NCBI GenBank assembly: GCA_006503535.1
Contig: QYRS01000002.1
Location: 4,402,001-4,466,000 of the forward strand
DNA: 64,000 nucleotides
Reading direction: 5' to 3'
From: Arthrinium phaeospermum
Taxonomy: Eukaryota; Ascomycota; Sordariomycetes; Amphisphaeriales; Apiosporaceae
Shown here piece by piece: positions 22,921-34,056 of this stretch. The translations under genes and the position numbers were made by a program. The notes beneath the pieces were generated by a model. The model was not told the DNA's origin. It searched no databases and saw only the letters and a list, made by a program, of their open reading frames with translations. Positions within the stretch are counted from its first letter, which is position 1, and each line of letters begins with the position of its first letter.

Positions 22921-23373
22921 ATGGCATACCGTGACAGGCCCTCTGCTTCCAGCCAACATGGCCAACTAGGAAAAATTGGTTTCGGGGTAAATGGCGTTCA
23001 ATGGGTTGGCAGGTTATCCCGGGAGCTAACATCGCCCAAGCGCCTGGGGATGCTTTCAGTGGCTCTTCTGTTTGCGCTCTTGATATTCATAGCTACACAT
23101 CGTACGACTGACGTCGTTCCTCCAGGTTGGACGGTTCTCGGCGCGGCAGCCTACGTCTCTTCGCTCGTCACAAAAGTGCATTCAGGTCAGGGATCGGACC
23201 ATTATCTGAGCGGCCGCTGCTCAGATGACTGGAAAGTGAAGGATAACGGCTGCAAGGGGTATAAGATATCACCTGCTGCTGCGCATGAGTTTGGGGTCGG
23301 CTCAGAAATTTCAGCGAATTGGAATTTAGCCGGGGAAGCATCTACCGTTACAGTGCATTGCTCTATCGCATAA
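22921..23373 (+). CDS. Small single-pass membrane protein, hypothetical
   Basis: A 150-residue open frame. Residues 1-42 are polar. One hydrophobic segment follows (RLGMLSVALLFALLIFIATH), then a predicted external region with three cysteines before the C-terminus and short beta-like runs (EISANWNLAGEASTVTVHC). I do not recognise it. Evidence for it being a gene is the clean hydrophobic helix, its length and its position in an otherwise empty stretch. It could equally be a chance ORF. Confidence 0.38.
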   Translation: MAYRDRPSASSQHGQLGKIGFGVNGVQWVGRLSRELTSPKRLGMLSVALLFALLIFIATHRTTDVVPPGWTVLGAAAYVSSLVTKVHSGQGSDHYLSGRCSDDWKVKDNGCKGYKISPAAAHEFGVGSEISANWNLAGEASTVTVHCSIA

Positions 23374-24125
23374 CCTGTTCATAACTGGCTGCTCATGTGC
23401 GGCCAAGCAAATCAAAGTTCTCACCCGTACGGAGTATCATTCCAGAAAACCGGGTTTGGCCCTCTCGCCTGGCTGCCACGCTACCGTTTGTTTGCTCGCT
23501 TCGGAGATAGACAGGGGTGCAAAATGTGCCGATTGTGACGACGTGCAGGCTACGCCGATCCCAAGACTGAGCCCCTCACTCTTTTCTCAGCAAGGACCAA
23601 GGGCTCCACGAACCGTCAATGATGGTCAGCAGATTGCTTTTGCTTTCCGCCGCTTACTAAGTTGATTTGATGTCGTCTTGGCCTACCCGCGATTTTGATC
23701 CGATGCAATAGGCTCTAAGCACCCTTTGGGCGGGATGGTGCCATGTAAGTGTATGACATTGCCAGATCTGTCGGAGTAAGCGACCCTGCGCAAGGGATGA
23801 CGGCATGGCTGCCATAGCTCTTCCTTGCGTGACGGGGTTCCATACAATGCCAGCAATTGCTTTTTAGTGCCAACCGCGCGAAGGCTTATCCAGACAACTG
23901 GATTGGAACAGGGGGCCTTGTGGCTCCTATCACACCTTGGCAAAACGATGCGCCGCAGAAGACTGGTGACCGCATTAAGCGTCTTGACTCCTCTCTTGAC
24001 TTGACAGATTAACAGGATGAACAATTCATATAGGACGAGAAACTTCCCATTTGAGAAAGAGCCCCTTTTGTTTGTGCCCTTCATCCAAATCCCGTCCGTC
24101 GAACATTGCAAGCCGCCACGCCGTC
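23374..24125. other. Intergenic upstream of P450
   Basis: About 750 bases without a supportable gene; should hold the P450 promoter. Confidence 0.45.
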
Positions 24126-26153
24126 ATGGACATACTCTCATGCGCGGCACTCTCCCTAGGCGAGGTGCAGTTGGCCAACAGCCTGTCCGATACGAAAGCC
24201 AATAACCCTCAGCTGTTCTCATACGCTGCCATTTTGTTTCTTGGGCAATATCTCTTGCTGAAGTTCTACCGCGTGTTCCTCTTTCACAGGTACTTTCTCC
24301 GTTCCGACACCTGCCGGGACCCAAGGTAAGTCACCGCGGTATACACGACCTTGACAGTGCTTTGAGGCAAGTGACTGATGAATCTGACCAGGACAACCAC
24401 TTTCTGTTCGGCCAAAGCATCAACTTCCTCCGCTCAGAGTCGCCGAATGATCTTTACATCCAGTGGATGAAGCAATGGCCTGATGCCCCGGTCATCAGGT
24501 ACTTGGGCTTCTTCAACAGGGAGGTGCTGGTAGTAAACAGCCTGGAATCATACAAGAACCTCGTGCAGACCAACTGCTATGCCATGGTCAAGCCGGGCTG
24601 GTGGCGCGGGGTCACCCGCGAGATTGTAGGGGACGGAATCATCGTGATGGAAGGCGATGAGGTTTGGATCACTTCCCCGCGGTCTCGCGTATGTATGATC
24701 AATCTGACCAGAGAGAATAGCATCGGACGCATCGAAAGATGCTCTCAGGTGTCCTCTCAGCCCCCAGCGTGAAGAAACTCGAGCCGGTGGTATGGGAAAA
24801 GGCGCGAGAGGTCGGCCGCCTGTTCGACAGCGCCATCGCGGCCGATCCTAACGGGAAGACGGGCGTAATCCCGTCGACGGACACCTTCTCCAAGTTCACC
24901 CTCGACATCATGGGGCGCATCACCCTCGGCTTCGACATGAACCACCTGGGCAGTGCCGCCGAAGCCTACCGGCAGAGCAAGTCGGAGAACCCTCCTTCTT
25001 CTCTTCCTTCCAGCACCCAAATGTCGTCGTCAGCCAAAGAAGAGTACACATTCCACGAGGCATACATGTCCTTGTTTGGCCAGTCCAACTTTGGCAACTT
25101 CCTGCTCTTTTTAAACGCCTACTTCCCCGTCCGCTGGCTGCCGCTCGAAGCGAATCGGCGATATCTGCGGGGCACGAAATGGATCCACAACACCCTCTTG
25201 TCCCTCATCCGCAAACGCCAGGAAGAGGTCAGGCGGGATACGTATGCCGGACGTTACGAGAAGCAGAACTCGCGCGACATGTTGACTTTTTTGGTGGAGG
25301 AAACCTTGCCGGGCGGCCCGGCTGAGGGGCTTAAGGAGAACCATTTCCTAGGACACGTAAGCTTAAGATCCTAGCCAGAAAGATCCTTTTGGACGATACT
25401 GACTCTTGCTTTCTCGACCCCAGATCCTTCAGCTGATGGCTGGAGGTGTAGACACTACGGCCAACATGATCGCGTGGAGCTCCTACGTATTGGCCAAGCA
25501 ACACGACATCCAGGACAAGCTCCAGGAAGAGATTCTCGACTTCTTGAGCCGGGTACCCGAGCCAACATACCCCGATATCGATACCCTTCCGTATTTGAAC
25601 GGATTCGTAAAAGAGATGTTACGCGTCTATTGTCCTGGTAGGACCATTTTCCTTTTCTTTTCTTTTCTTCTTTCCCGTTATGTTTTGCTCCCCTCACGAT
25701 ACCCACCCTGTTTCGCCATCCCCTCTTTGCTACATCATACCACCTACTAAATCCCGAGCAGCCACGACCATCCACCGCCAAGCCCGCCAACCCGTCGTCC
25801 TCGACGGCGTCCCCGTCCCCCAGGGCACCGAGATCGACGCCGCCTTCGCCATGCCGCTGCGGAACCCGCAGATCTGGGGCGCCGACGCGCACGCGGTGCG
25901 GCCGGAGCGGTGGCTAGTCCGCCCCCTGACGGCGGCGCAGAAGTCGCCCTACGCGTTCCCGTGCTTCAGCAACGGCCCCCGCATGTGCATCGGCAAGAGC
26001 CTGGCCTACCTCGAGATGAAGGTCGTGCTCGTCGAGATTGTGCGGCAGTACCGCTTCGTAAGGGTGGTGACGGAGCCCAGGCTGCACAGTCCTTCGTTGT
26101 TGTTGCATGGGCATGGGTTGGAGGTTTGTGTGGAGAGGATTGGGGGTGTCTGA
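24126..26153 (+). CDS. Cytochrome P450 monooxygenase
   Basis: Five exons (24126-24325, 24392-24661, 24721-25356, 25424-25637, 25762-26153) give about 570 residues. An N-terminal hydrophobic anchor (FSYAAILFLGQYLLLKFY) places it on the ER membrane. The hallmarks are the I-helix oxygen-binding motif AGGVDTTAN, ExxR in VKEMLRVYCPG, the PERW motif and the heme-binding FSNGPRMCIGK with its cysteine. Exon 3 begins HRTHRKMLSG after a GTTTGG...AATAG intron. Exon 1 ends out of phase with exon 2: a single missing base near 24290-24297 would give FRHLPGPKDNHFLFG, the usual proline-rich hinge, and repair the splice phase. Substrate unknown. It is convergent with the rhodopsin-domain gene. Confidence 0.92.
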
Positions 26154-26701
26154 TGACACAAGGCTTGGGACCGGCAAGGTGAAAGTGTTAGCAGTGTTGT
26201 TTGTAGGTTTTTGAGTAGCCATGGTAATATAAGCATGGGTTTGAGTCGTTATTGTTATGGATAAAAGTGACCTTGACAATGCCGGCGAAGTTGTAGGACA
26301 AAAACTTGAAATAACTTTGTTTTCCCCTTTTCAGTACATACTATGAACAGATCAAGAACTCGCTGTCGGGAAACTGGCTCCTTAGCCACTTGAAGCAGAC
26401 ACTTTGGTCGCGATACGAATGCATGAGATTGTGAGAGGTCAAAAAAGGGGTATTGTAAATTAGCACACAGAAGGTAATCAGACAAAAGAGATCGTGCTAG
26501 CAACGCTAGAGCATACAAGGGGGATAGCCACCAAGCACGGCCGTAAACCATTCCAGGCGTGAGCCAACAGACTGACATCTTAAAAACTCCGGCGCTGACT
26601 TCCCGATTCGTTGTCCAGCAATTCGAAATGAACATCATCTTATAATGAGTTTGTATCTTTTTGTTTTCTTCTCCTTTTTTTTCATTGCCTTCCTCATCTC
26701 T
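26154..26701. other. Convergent 3' intergenic region
   Basis: About 550 bases between the stops of the P450 (+) and the rhodopsin-domain gene (-). It should hold both 3' UTRs and terminators. No gene seen. Confidence 0.5.
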
Positions 26702-28118
26702 TCAGCCCCGGGCCGCCTCCACATCCAGCTCCCCCTCCCGAGGCACCGGCTCGCTCGCGTACCCGTACTGCACCGTCTTGGTGATGTGGTCCTGCATGAC
26801 GATGCACTCCTCGGAGCCCGTGGCGTCGTCGACGTCGCCTCCCGTGCTGACACGGCTGCGGAAGCGGTGGTCGCTGGCCGGGTACCCGCTGTCGTACGTG
26901 CGGTTCGTCGACGGCTTCTTGCCCGTGCCCCGCGACTTGCTGCCGTGCATGTAGTACGGGTTCGAGAGCCCGTTGGCCTGGCTGGCGGCCCGCGTGCTGC
27001 CCAGCAGGATCGGGCAGTGCCGCTGCGCGAAGGGCTTGAGGGCCGGGATGGACCCGCCCACGATGGAGAGGTTGAGCTCTAGGATGACCCACATCAGGGC
27101 GTTGACGGTGTTGACTGGGAGAGGGTATGGTGTTAGTCTTGTTTTCATATCAGGAATGTTTCATGTTTCGAGGTGCAACGTACCAGTCAGGTCGGCATCC
27201 GAGAGCAGGGTGTACAGGGACTGCAGCCGGATGATGCTGACCACGCAGACAAAGGCGCCCATGGTGAGCACGAGACTAACACCCACCTTCTGCTTGAGGG
27301 GCAGGTGGAGCGAGCGCAGCATGGGCAGCGGCAGGATGACGGTGGCGATGTCGGTGGCGATGCCGAAGGCGGCCTGCGCGAAGTAGAAGGCGGGCCGGTT
27401 GATGCAGACGGCCGTGGCCGACTCCTCGAGCCGCCAGGAGCCCGAGATGGGCTTGCAGCTGAAGACGTTGACGAGGGCCGAGGCCGCCGAGTAGCCGATG
27501 GTAAAGGCGAAGACGCCCCAGATGGCCAGCCGCATCGGCTTGCTCGGGAAGATGCGCAGGTAGAAGAGCAGGATCGAGCCCTTGGCCAGCCCCGTCGCCA
27601 GGCAGAACAGGATGGCCGCGACGACGTTGTTGAGCATCCAGCGCGGGTACAGGTCGCTCACCGGCACGTTCCACAGGTGCTTGCCCAGTCCCCAGTTCAA
27701 CACTGATTGCCGCAGTTCGGTTAGCTTTTCTTTTCTTTTTGACTCTACCATAAGACCCCAGTCGTAGTCGGGAGAACCCATCGATTTGGTGACGACTTAC
27801 TTTGCAGGGTCAATATACACATGGGGATGCTTAATAATGTAGCGGCAAGCATAAGATCTGAAGAGAAGGTTATTTGCGTCAGTAACAAGTTCTCTGTAAG
27901 TGAACCCGAGCCTTCTCCTACTACTCACAGTCATCACACGCCACTTTCCTGACGATGGCGATTCTGGTGTACAGACGGACCGCCATCGAGATCACCGCCA
28001 GCGGCAAGAAGATTCCCGTCACGACGATGAGCGTGGTCGCCTCGTGTGGCTCGTTCGGGTCGGGTGTGACGCCCGGCGGCGGCGCAGCCGCATATAAGAC
28101 GCCTTGGTACATAGACAT
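26702..28118 (-). CDS. Fungal rhodopsin-domain seven-helix membrane protein
   Basis: Four exons on the minus strand (28118-27929, 27857-27801, 27702-27184, 27114-26702), with splice phases agreeing throughout, encode 392 residues. Seven hydrophobic helices can be read, from TTLIVVTGIFLPLAVISMAV to ALMWVILELNLSIVGGSI. Family landmarks are RLYTRIAIVRKVACDDYLML, LNWGLGKHLWNVP, the loop cysteine before KPISGSWRL, and FYFAQAAFGIATDIATVILP. This is the large plant-pathogen-enriched family of integral membrane proteins typical of ascomycetes (SAT4-like), which includes Pth11-type receptors. This copy has no CFEM domain. Ligand and signalling role are unknown. The ~100-residue cytoplasmic tail is hydrophilic and unconserved-looking. 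The last intron has a clean CTAAC branch site. Confidence 0.92.
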
Positions 28119-31100
28119 GGCTGGTGATGGTCGTCGATGTCGTCGGATCGTGGAGAATAGCACAAGAGAGATAGTCAATATCCCTCCGGTATTATCCCTT
28201 TCTCAGCCTCGAATGGTCGAGGAAGGCCGTCTGTCGTCGGTGGGATAGAGGGCCAGACTTTGCGTGGCTGGATTAGAGTTAGACCTGGGCTTGTCGGGTA
28301 GCATAGCCCACTTTCGCCTTCGTTTCTTTCGAGCCGTGGAGAGCAGCAAGGAGTCTGTAGTTCCACGAGGAGTCGCGGGTCCGCTCAGGAGTTCTACCCG
28401 AGGCTGATCAGTGCATTATATCACCAGCAGCGGGGAAGCGAGTCCCTCTTCTTCGGAGGCCGTAAGCGAGACGCGATACCAAGTATGTATGTATTGTGCA
28501 TACAGGGGTGCCCGCCAGAGTACTTTGCTCCGGCGGCGTGGTACTGGCAGTTCTTGGTCCATTGGGGCGTCCAAGTGACAGATGTCTGAGTAATACTGTA
28601 TGTACGTCAAGTAGGTACCTGGCAGCATGTGCCATTACCAAGAAACAATGCCGTATGGCCGGCTGTTACAGTCGTAACATGACACAGTAGCGCTGGGAGA
28701 GGATCTCTCAGCTGGATGACACTCGAGCAGTGACATCTCGACCCAGTCCCTCCCCCCCGATAATGCGGCTTGGTATTGGATGCGGTAAGTAGGCGCAGGC
28801 GGCGGTGCGTTTGCATGAAGAAAGCCGGTGGGGCACCATGTGTGGAGATGTATATATAGAAAGAAGGACCGGGAAGGGCTGCCTACCGACTTTATGCAAG
28901 CGGCTGGATCAGGTTATACTCTTGGGTCGGCGGCAACCGAATACCCCACCCGGGGGATTACGATCGTTGGACTGAGTTGCAAAATTGCAAATATCTTCTA
29001 GAATGCGACGCTGAAGGTTCATTTGCCAATCAATAGCTTGGCACTGCGTGTGGGAGGTAAGCGATGTGTAATCGGCGTCGACGTCGCGGCAGGCAACTAC
29101 AAAGGCAGACGAGTCTCTCCTGCATGGTTCATCCCTCCTGCACCGAAGGCTCGGGGACGGTGGAGAGAAGAAGAGAATGTAGGTAAGTACATACTCCGTG
29201 TACAGTTGGCAGTTGTCAGGAAGAAGAAAGAACGCCGTCCGATGTTTGGGACATTGTCTCACAGTGGGACCCCTGCATGTTTGCCGAGGCTGTTCGTCCG
29301 CTATAGACAGAGGTGCGAATCTCGGGAATGGGCTAAAAGCGACGAGATATGTGGATAGTCACGTCGGCCACCAGTTCCTGTTTAGGGCGACAAGAGCCAG
29401 AACCAGAGTTGTTGGGACGAATTCAGTATCACATTGATTGAAGCCTCTGGGGTTATGTATCTGCAGCGCACAGCACAAATGGGGCTAGGCTTCATCCCCA
29501 AAGAGCAACACTGCAAGATGCCAACGGAGAGATCAGTTGAAACTTACCACTTGTACGGTCGTGCCTGTGCCAAGAAGTGCCGGTTTTCAGACGGCGTGAA
29601 CTGGTACAGTAAGCACGTAGTCTTTCATCCTGACTCCTGTGGGTGGTGCGACTAAAAAGAGTTATGCATATCCTGTTTTCGTCCGGTCGTGCTGGCGGGA
29701 AAGCTCCCTCGAACTTACGGTACGGCTGTGATCTACTGTAAGCGTCCGACTGCCGAGATCCCACCCGCGGGATATGATTCGGCCTTACTGTATACAGCAG
29801 AATAAACGCCGATGGCCCAAAATCATCCACGTCGCAGCGATACAGTAGATAGCATCAGCCTTGGCGAAAGCTTGGGCACATTGATCAGCACCATGTGTAC
29901 TGCTTTGGTCTTTGGCGGACATATTATGTGGAAAGCTTGCGATCAGCGTTTTAAACTCCTCGGATGCTTCGGCAGAGGTTGGCGATCAGAACCATAAGAT
30001 GTGGTTTGCCCGCCACTCCAACCCGTCAAGGTCGGGCGCTGTACTCGCTGTGCTCTCTGTGCAGGCCACAGATTGTCACTTATGCCATCGTATTCTCACC
30101 ACCCTCCTGGAAGTTCCCAACATGTTTTCCCGCCCCGTATCAGTTGCGGCCAAGTTTGCAGAACCCAGAAGACAAGGGTGCATGTAGTCAAAGCTACCTA
30201 CAGAGTAGGACTGCTCGATCCCACCCGGAATTGCAGGGTCGTTTCGCCGGGTGTGAAATCAGCAGATATTCAAGTTTGCAGTGCTCTCTGGCCGGGCGAC
30301 TAAGATTGCAAGGGTCGAATGAAGAAAGAAGAGGGAGGAAGTGGCCAAAGCCAGACCATGCTCTCCACGTGGCTATCCCTCTTCCGGACGACCCTGCAGA
30401 TAAAGGTTGGATGCAAGAATGGGGATTTCCTGGAAGTCGAGACTCGAAAAGACCACGATTCCATGTCTCACAGAGAACAATCAAGGGATCCGAGTCACGC
30501 ACGGCATCCAAGGTCGGCGTGCCGTTCGCCGCGCCAGGGTCAAATCTGAGGTTGATTCTTTCCCCATGTTCCTTGCAAGTCGGCCTTTTTCCCACCCTCG
30601 GACCCCTTGCTGCCCCGCCCGTGGCTCCAATCCTGCGCCAATCTGATCTTGCCGAAACGGAGGCGACATGTCCCGAACTGCCATGTTTTCTCAGGCAGTT
30701 TCCCGAGGTCCTTCCCGGTCTTTTTGCAATATGTATGTTTGCCAGGCACATTCTACTTAGGTGTGTAGTCGATCGGCGCATGGCCGAAATCAATCGCCAG
30801 ACGATGCTTATGTCGGTCTGCCGCTGTCGCCTGCACGGTCGGCAATCGCGGATGCCAAGTGCATGCATGATAGGTATGCTCGAATACGGCACAGCAATAC
30901 CACAATACTGCATACGGCACAGCAAGTCGTGTTTGAGAAGAGCAAGATTGGCGCCCTCGCTTGCATTGCTCTGCCCGAGGCTTACCCGCATTCGGAAACA
31001 CCAGTCGGCGAACGCCAGTCTTGGGTGAAACGTGAACACCCTGCGCCAGTCGCTGGCAACTGAATTTTCTTGGTACTTGTAGCCGTGTGCCGCGTCCGGC

Positions 31101-32391
31101 AATGGAGAATCTGTTTCTACTCCATGTCTCTCCCCTACAACTCAATCTCAATCTGCGCGATGGAAACGGGCTAGGCTCGTGCTAGCCAGGAGGGAGGAGT
31201 CGGGGAATTGTCGCCCTACCGCCCCGACACTGCTAAAAGAGCGCTGGGCGATTCATGCCCCCCCATCGGTTTGTCTAAAAAACGCCAAAAAGTGCCCCTT
31301 TTAGGTTGCATCGCCGCCGGTTCCACTGAGATCGCAGGAGTACGGAGTAGGGACAGTCGTATCAGCACCCACCTGACTCATGCGTTCGTCTTCCACTTGG
31401 TCATTGCCCAAGATGCAGAAAATCCGCGGCTTCACTGGCGCTCTTGATAATACCACGAGTATTACTGCATTACATTTGTCGCTTTACAGTCCACAGGCTT
31501 TTGAATAGGCGCAAAACAAAAGTCCATGGTTTTGTCTATTCCGCACGATCCAAGTTCCACTCCGCTGGTCGAGTTTATTAATCGCTGCCACCGCCCTACC
31601 TGATTCCATTTCGCAATATTGTGCCCTGAGCCAGTAGCTCTCTTCCAGGAACGTGTTGCGACCGAAGAACCGTATGATGCGACTGGGAATGGGTGATTCC
31701 GAGAGCCACCCAGTCACGCTCTCGGTGAATTTACTTACCTCGGCCCCATGACACGATGCCTTCGAGTCGGAGCAAGAAGCCCAAAAGCGGTATTTCTCAA
31801 AGCTCCAAATACACACCGACGATTGCCAATTGCCTTCATTCACGATGTGCTATATTACCTCTTGTATACTTCATGGTCTGGTAAAACAAGTCTGATGTCC
31901 TGGCCTTGACACAATTTCGGGCTGTCAGATGAGTGCAATGCGACGGGCTTTGCTTTGCTGGTAGGTGCACGCCTGATCGGACTGGTGCGGACGGGACGGC
32001 AGGCAGATCCATCGATGGGCGGATATCTGCTTAAGACGGGACTTCATGACCGCCAAGCCCCATCCGTTCATTTCCAGAAGCCACTTGCGGAAGCACACTA
32101 GTCTCTAGTGGGAGAGGTGTCGTGGTAACGGACCCAGTCCAGGGCCTCGATACTCCGTACGCCTGCAGTCAATATTGCGACTGTCGGTATCGAGCATCGT
32201 CTTATAAGGGTTTGGTTCTTCTTTCGCTTTGGTTTCCACGTGCCATCCCGTCTTGAACTACCGGTGTCCTAAAACAACCAGTTTCTTGGTTGAGTATTCG
32301 TTCTTTACCTATATCGTGCATCTAGGCGTCCCTCGTCTGTGCCTGCCACTCTTTTACATACCGCGGTAGCTCTCATTCCCCCTCCTTCGAG
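28119..32391. other. 4.3 kb gene-free stretch
   Basis: No gene supported. Long frames near 30.0-31.1 kb are open on both strands at once, which points to low stop density and not to coding. The right end carries a TTATAAGG box near 32203, about 190 bases before the FAD-oxidase start, and C/T-rich leader sequence, a plausible promoter. Confidence 0.5.
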
Positions 32392-34056
32392 ATGTTTGGC
32401 TCCAACCTTCTGCCATCCGTCCTCACGGCACTGGCTATGACCGGCGCCTCCGCCCAAGCCGCCGCTGCGCCACCGCCGCCCCCAGCAGCTCAGCCTGCCC
32501 CGGCCGCCTGCCACAAGGCCGCCTGCCCGGCGCCCATGGTCAACGCGCTTAGCGAAGCCAGCGGCTGCGAGGCCCTCAAGGCGACCCTGCCGGACAAGAC
32601 CTTCTTCCCCGGCAGCGCCGAGTACGAGTTCGAGAACCAGAACTTCTGGTCCAACACGGAGCTCAAGAAGCCGGCCTGCGTCTTCCGCCCGACCAACCCC
32701 ACGGACGTGTCGTGCGGCGTGCGCGCCGGCCAGAAGACCCAGAGCCCCTTCGCCGTGCGCGGCGGCGGCCACATGGGCATCCCCGGCGCCAACAACATCG
32801 ACGACGGCGTGCTGATGGTCATGTCGAACCTGACCACGCTGGCGCTCAACGACGACAAGAGCGTGCTGAGCGTCGGCCCGGCCTACCGCTGGGGCGACGT
32901 CTACAGCTTCCTGGAGCCGCACGGCCTGGCCGTCGCGGGCGGCCGCCTCTCGCCCGTCGGCGTGCCCGGGCTCCTGCTGGCCGGCGGCGTCAACTTCCAC
33001 GGCAACCAGCACGGCTGGGCCGCCGACAACGTCGTCGAGTACGAGGTCGTCCTCGCCGACGGCTCCGTCGCCAAGGCCACCGCGGACGAGAACCCCGATC
33101 TCTTCTGGGCCCTCAAGGGCGGCAGCAGCAACTTCGGTATCGTGACCCAGTTCAAGCTGCGCACCTTTGCCTCCACCAAGGTCTGGGCCGGTACCTACAC
33201 CGTCTCTGGCGAGCACCTGGACGAGTTCTTCGAGGTGAGTAGACCTAATGCTGGAGCAGACAAAAGAAACACATAGCTAACCTTCAAGATACAGGCCATT
33301 GCTGACTTCGCCGCCACTAACACCGACGCCAAGTCCCACATTGTGCCCATGACCGTCGCTGCCTCGCCCAACACCACCGTGGCCGCCGTCATCCTCTTCT
33401 ACGACAGCGACACCGTCGCCAACCCCCCTTGCTTCAAGAAGTTCCTCGCCATCCCCTCCGTGTCCAACACGTGCGACTTCAAGACCCTGTCCTCCTTCGC
33501 CGACGAGAACGGCGGCCTCGTCGTCGACCACATCAACGACCTCTTCATCGCCGGCACCACCGTCGGCAAGGACCAGGCCTCGCTCCTCAAGGGCATCAAG
33601 ATCACCAACGACGCCTTCTTCGCCGCCCTGCCCGAGCTGTACGCCGCCGTGCCGGCCGCCAACCTGAGCCTCGTCAGCATCGACTGGCAGCCCATCACGT
33701 CGCTCTGGACCGCGGGCAGCGCCCGGTCGAACCCGGGCGGCAACCCGCTCGGCGTCGACACGGCGGCCAAGGGCGCCTACCTCGCCTGGGCCGAGGTCGT
33801 CGAGTGGATCGGCAGCGAGTACGACGAGGCCGTCTTCGCCTGGGCCGAGAAGACGACCGACGCCATCAACGCCGCCACCAGGGCCGCCGGGCTCTTCGAC
33901 GCGTTCAACTACATGGGCGACGCCGCCGGCTTCCAGGAGATCTACCAGGGCTATGGCGCGGCCAACGAGAAGCGTCTGCGGGATGTGTCGCGCAAGTATG
34001 ATCCGGAGCGGGTTTTCCAGAAGCTGTTGCCTGGCGGCTTCAAGATTGGTAACTAA
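32392..34056 (+). CDS. Secreted PCMH-type FAD-dependent oxidase (BBE-like)
   Basis: Two exons (32392-33234, 33295-34056; intron with CTAAC branch) encode 534 residues. Residues 1-22 are a signal peptide, followed by an Ala/Pro-rich linker (PPPPPAAQPAPAA). The FAD-binding PCMH fold contains RGGGHMGIPGANN, whose His is the usual covalent FAD attachment site. Next comes GVPGLLLAGGVNFHGNQHGW, where most relatives have GGG followed by Ser, so the flavin-phosphate loop is atypical. Then come DNVVEYEVVLADG and GGSSNFGIVTQF. The C-terminal berberine-bridge-like motif is KYDPERVFQKLLPGGFKIGN. Such enzymes oxidise sugars, alcohols or secondary metabolites with O2, producing H2O2. No adjacent biosynthetic core gene is present. 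The phase is intact. Confidence 0.93.

Noticed and set aside
30194..31102. Long open frame on the minus strand, with an equally long one on the plus strand over 29964-31028
   Set aside because: Both strands are open together, composition is not protein-like (many Arg/Ser/Cys), and no motif or splice logic supports either.
23900..34056. Secondary-metabolite gene cluster (P450 plus FAD oxidase plus membrane protein)
   Set aside because: No polyketide synthase, NRPS, terpene cyclase or cluster regulator is present, and the genes are separated by large gaps.
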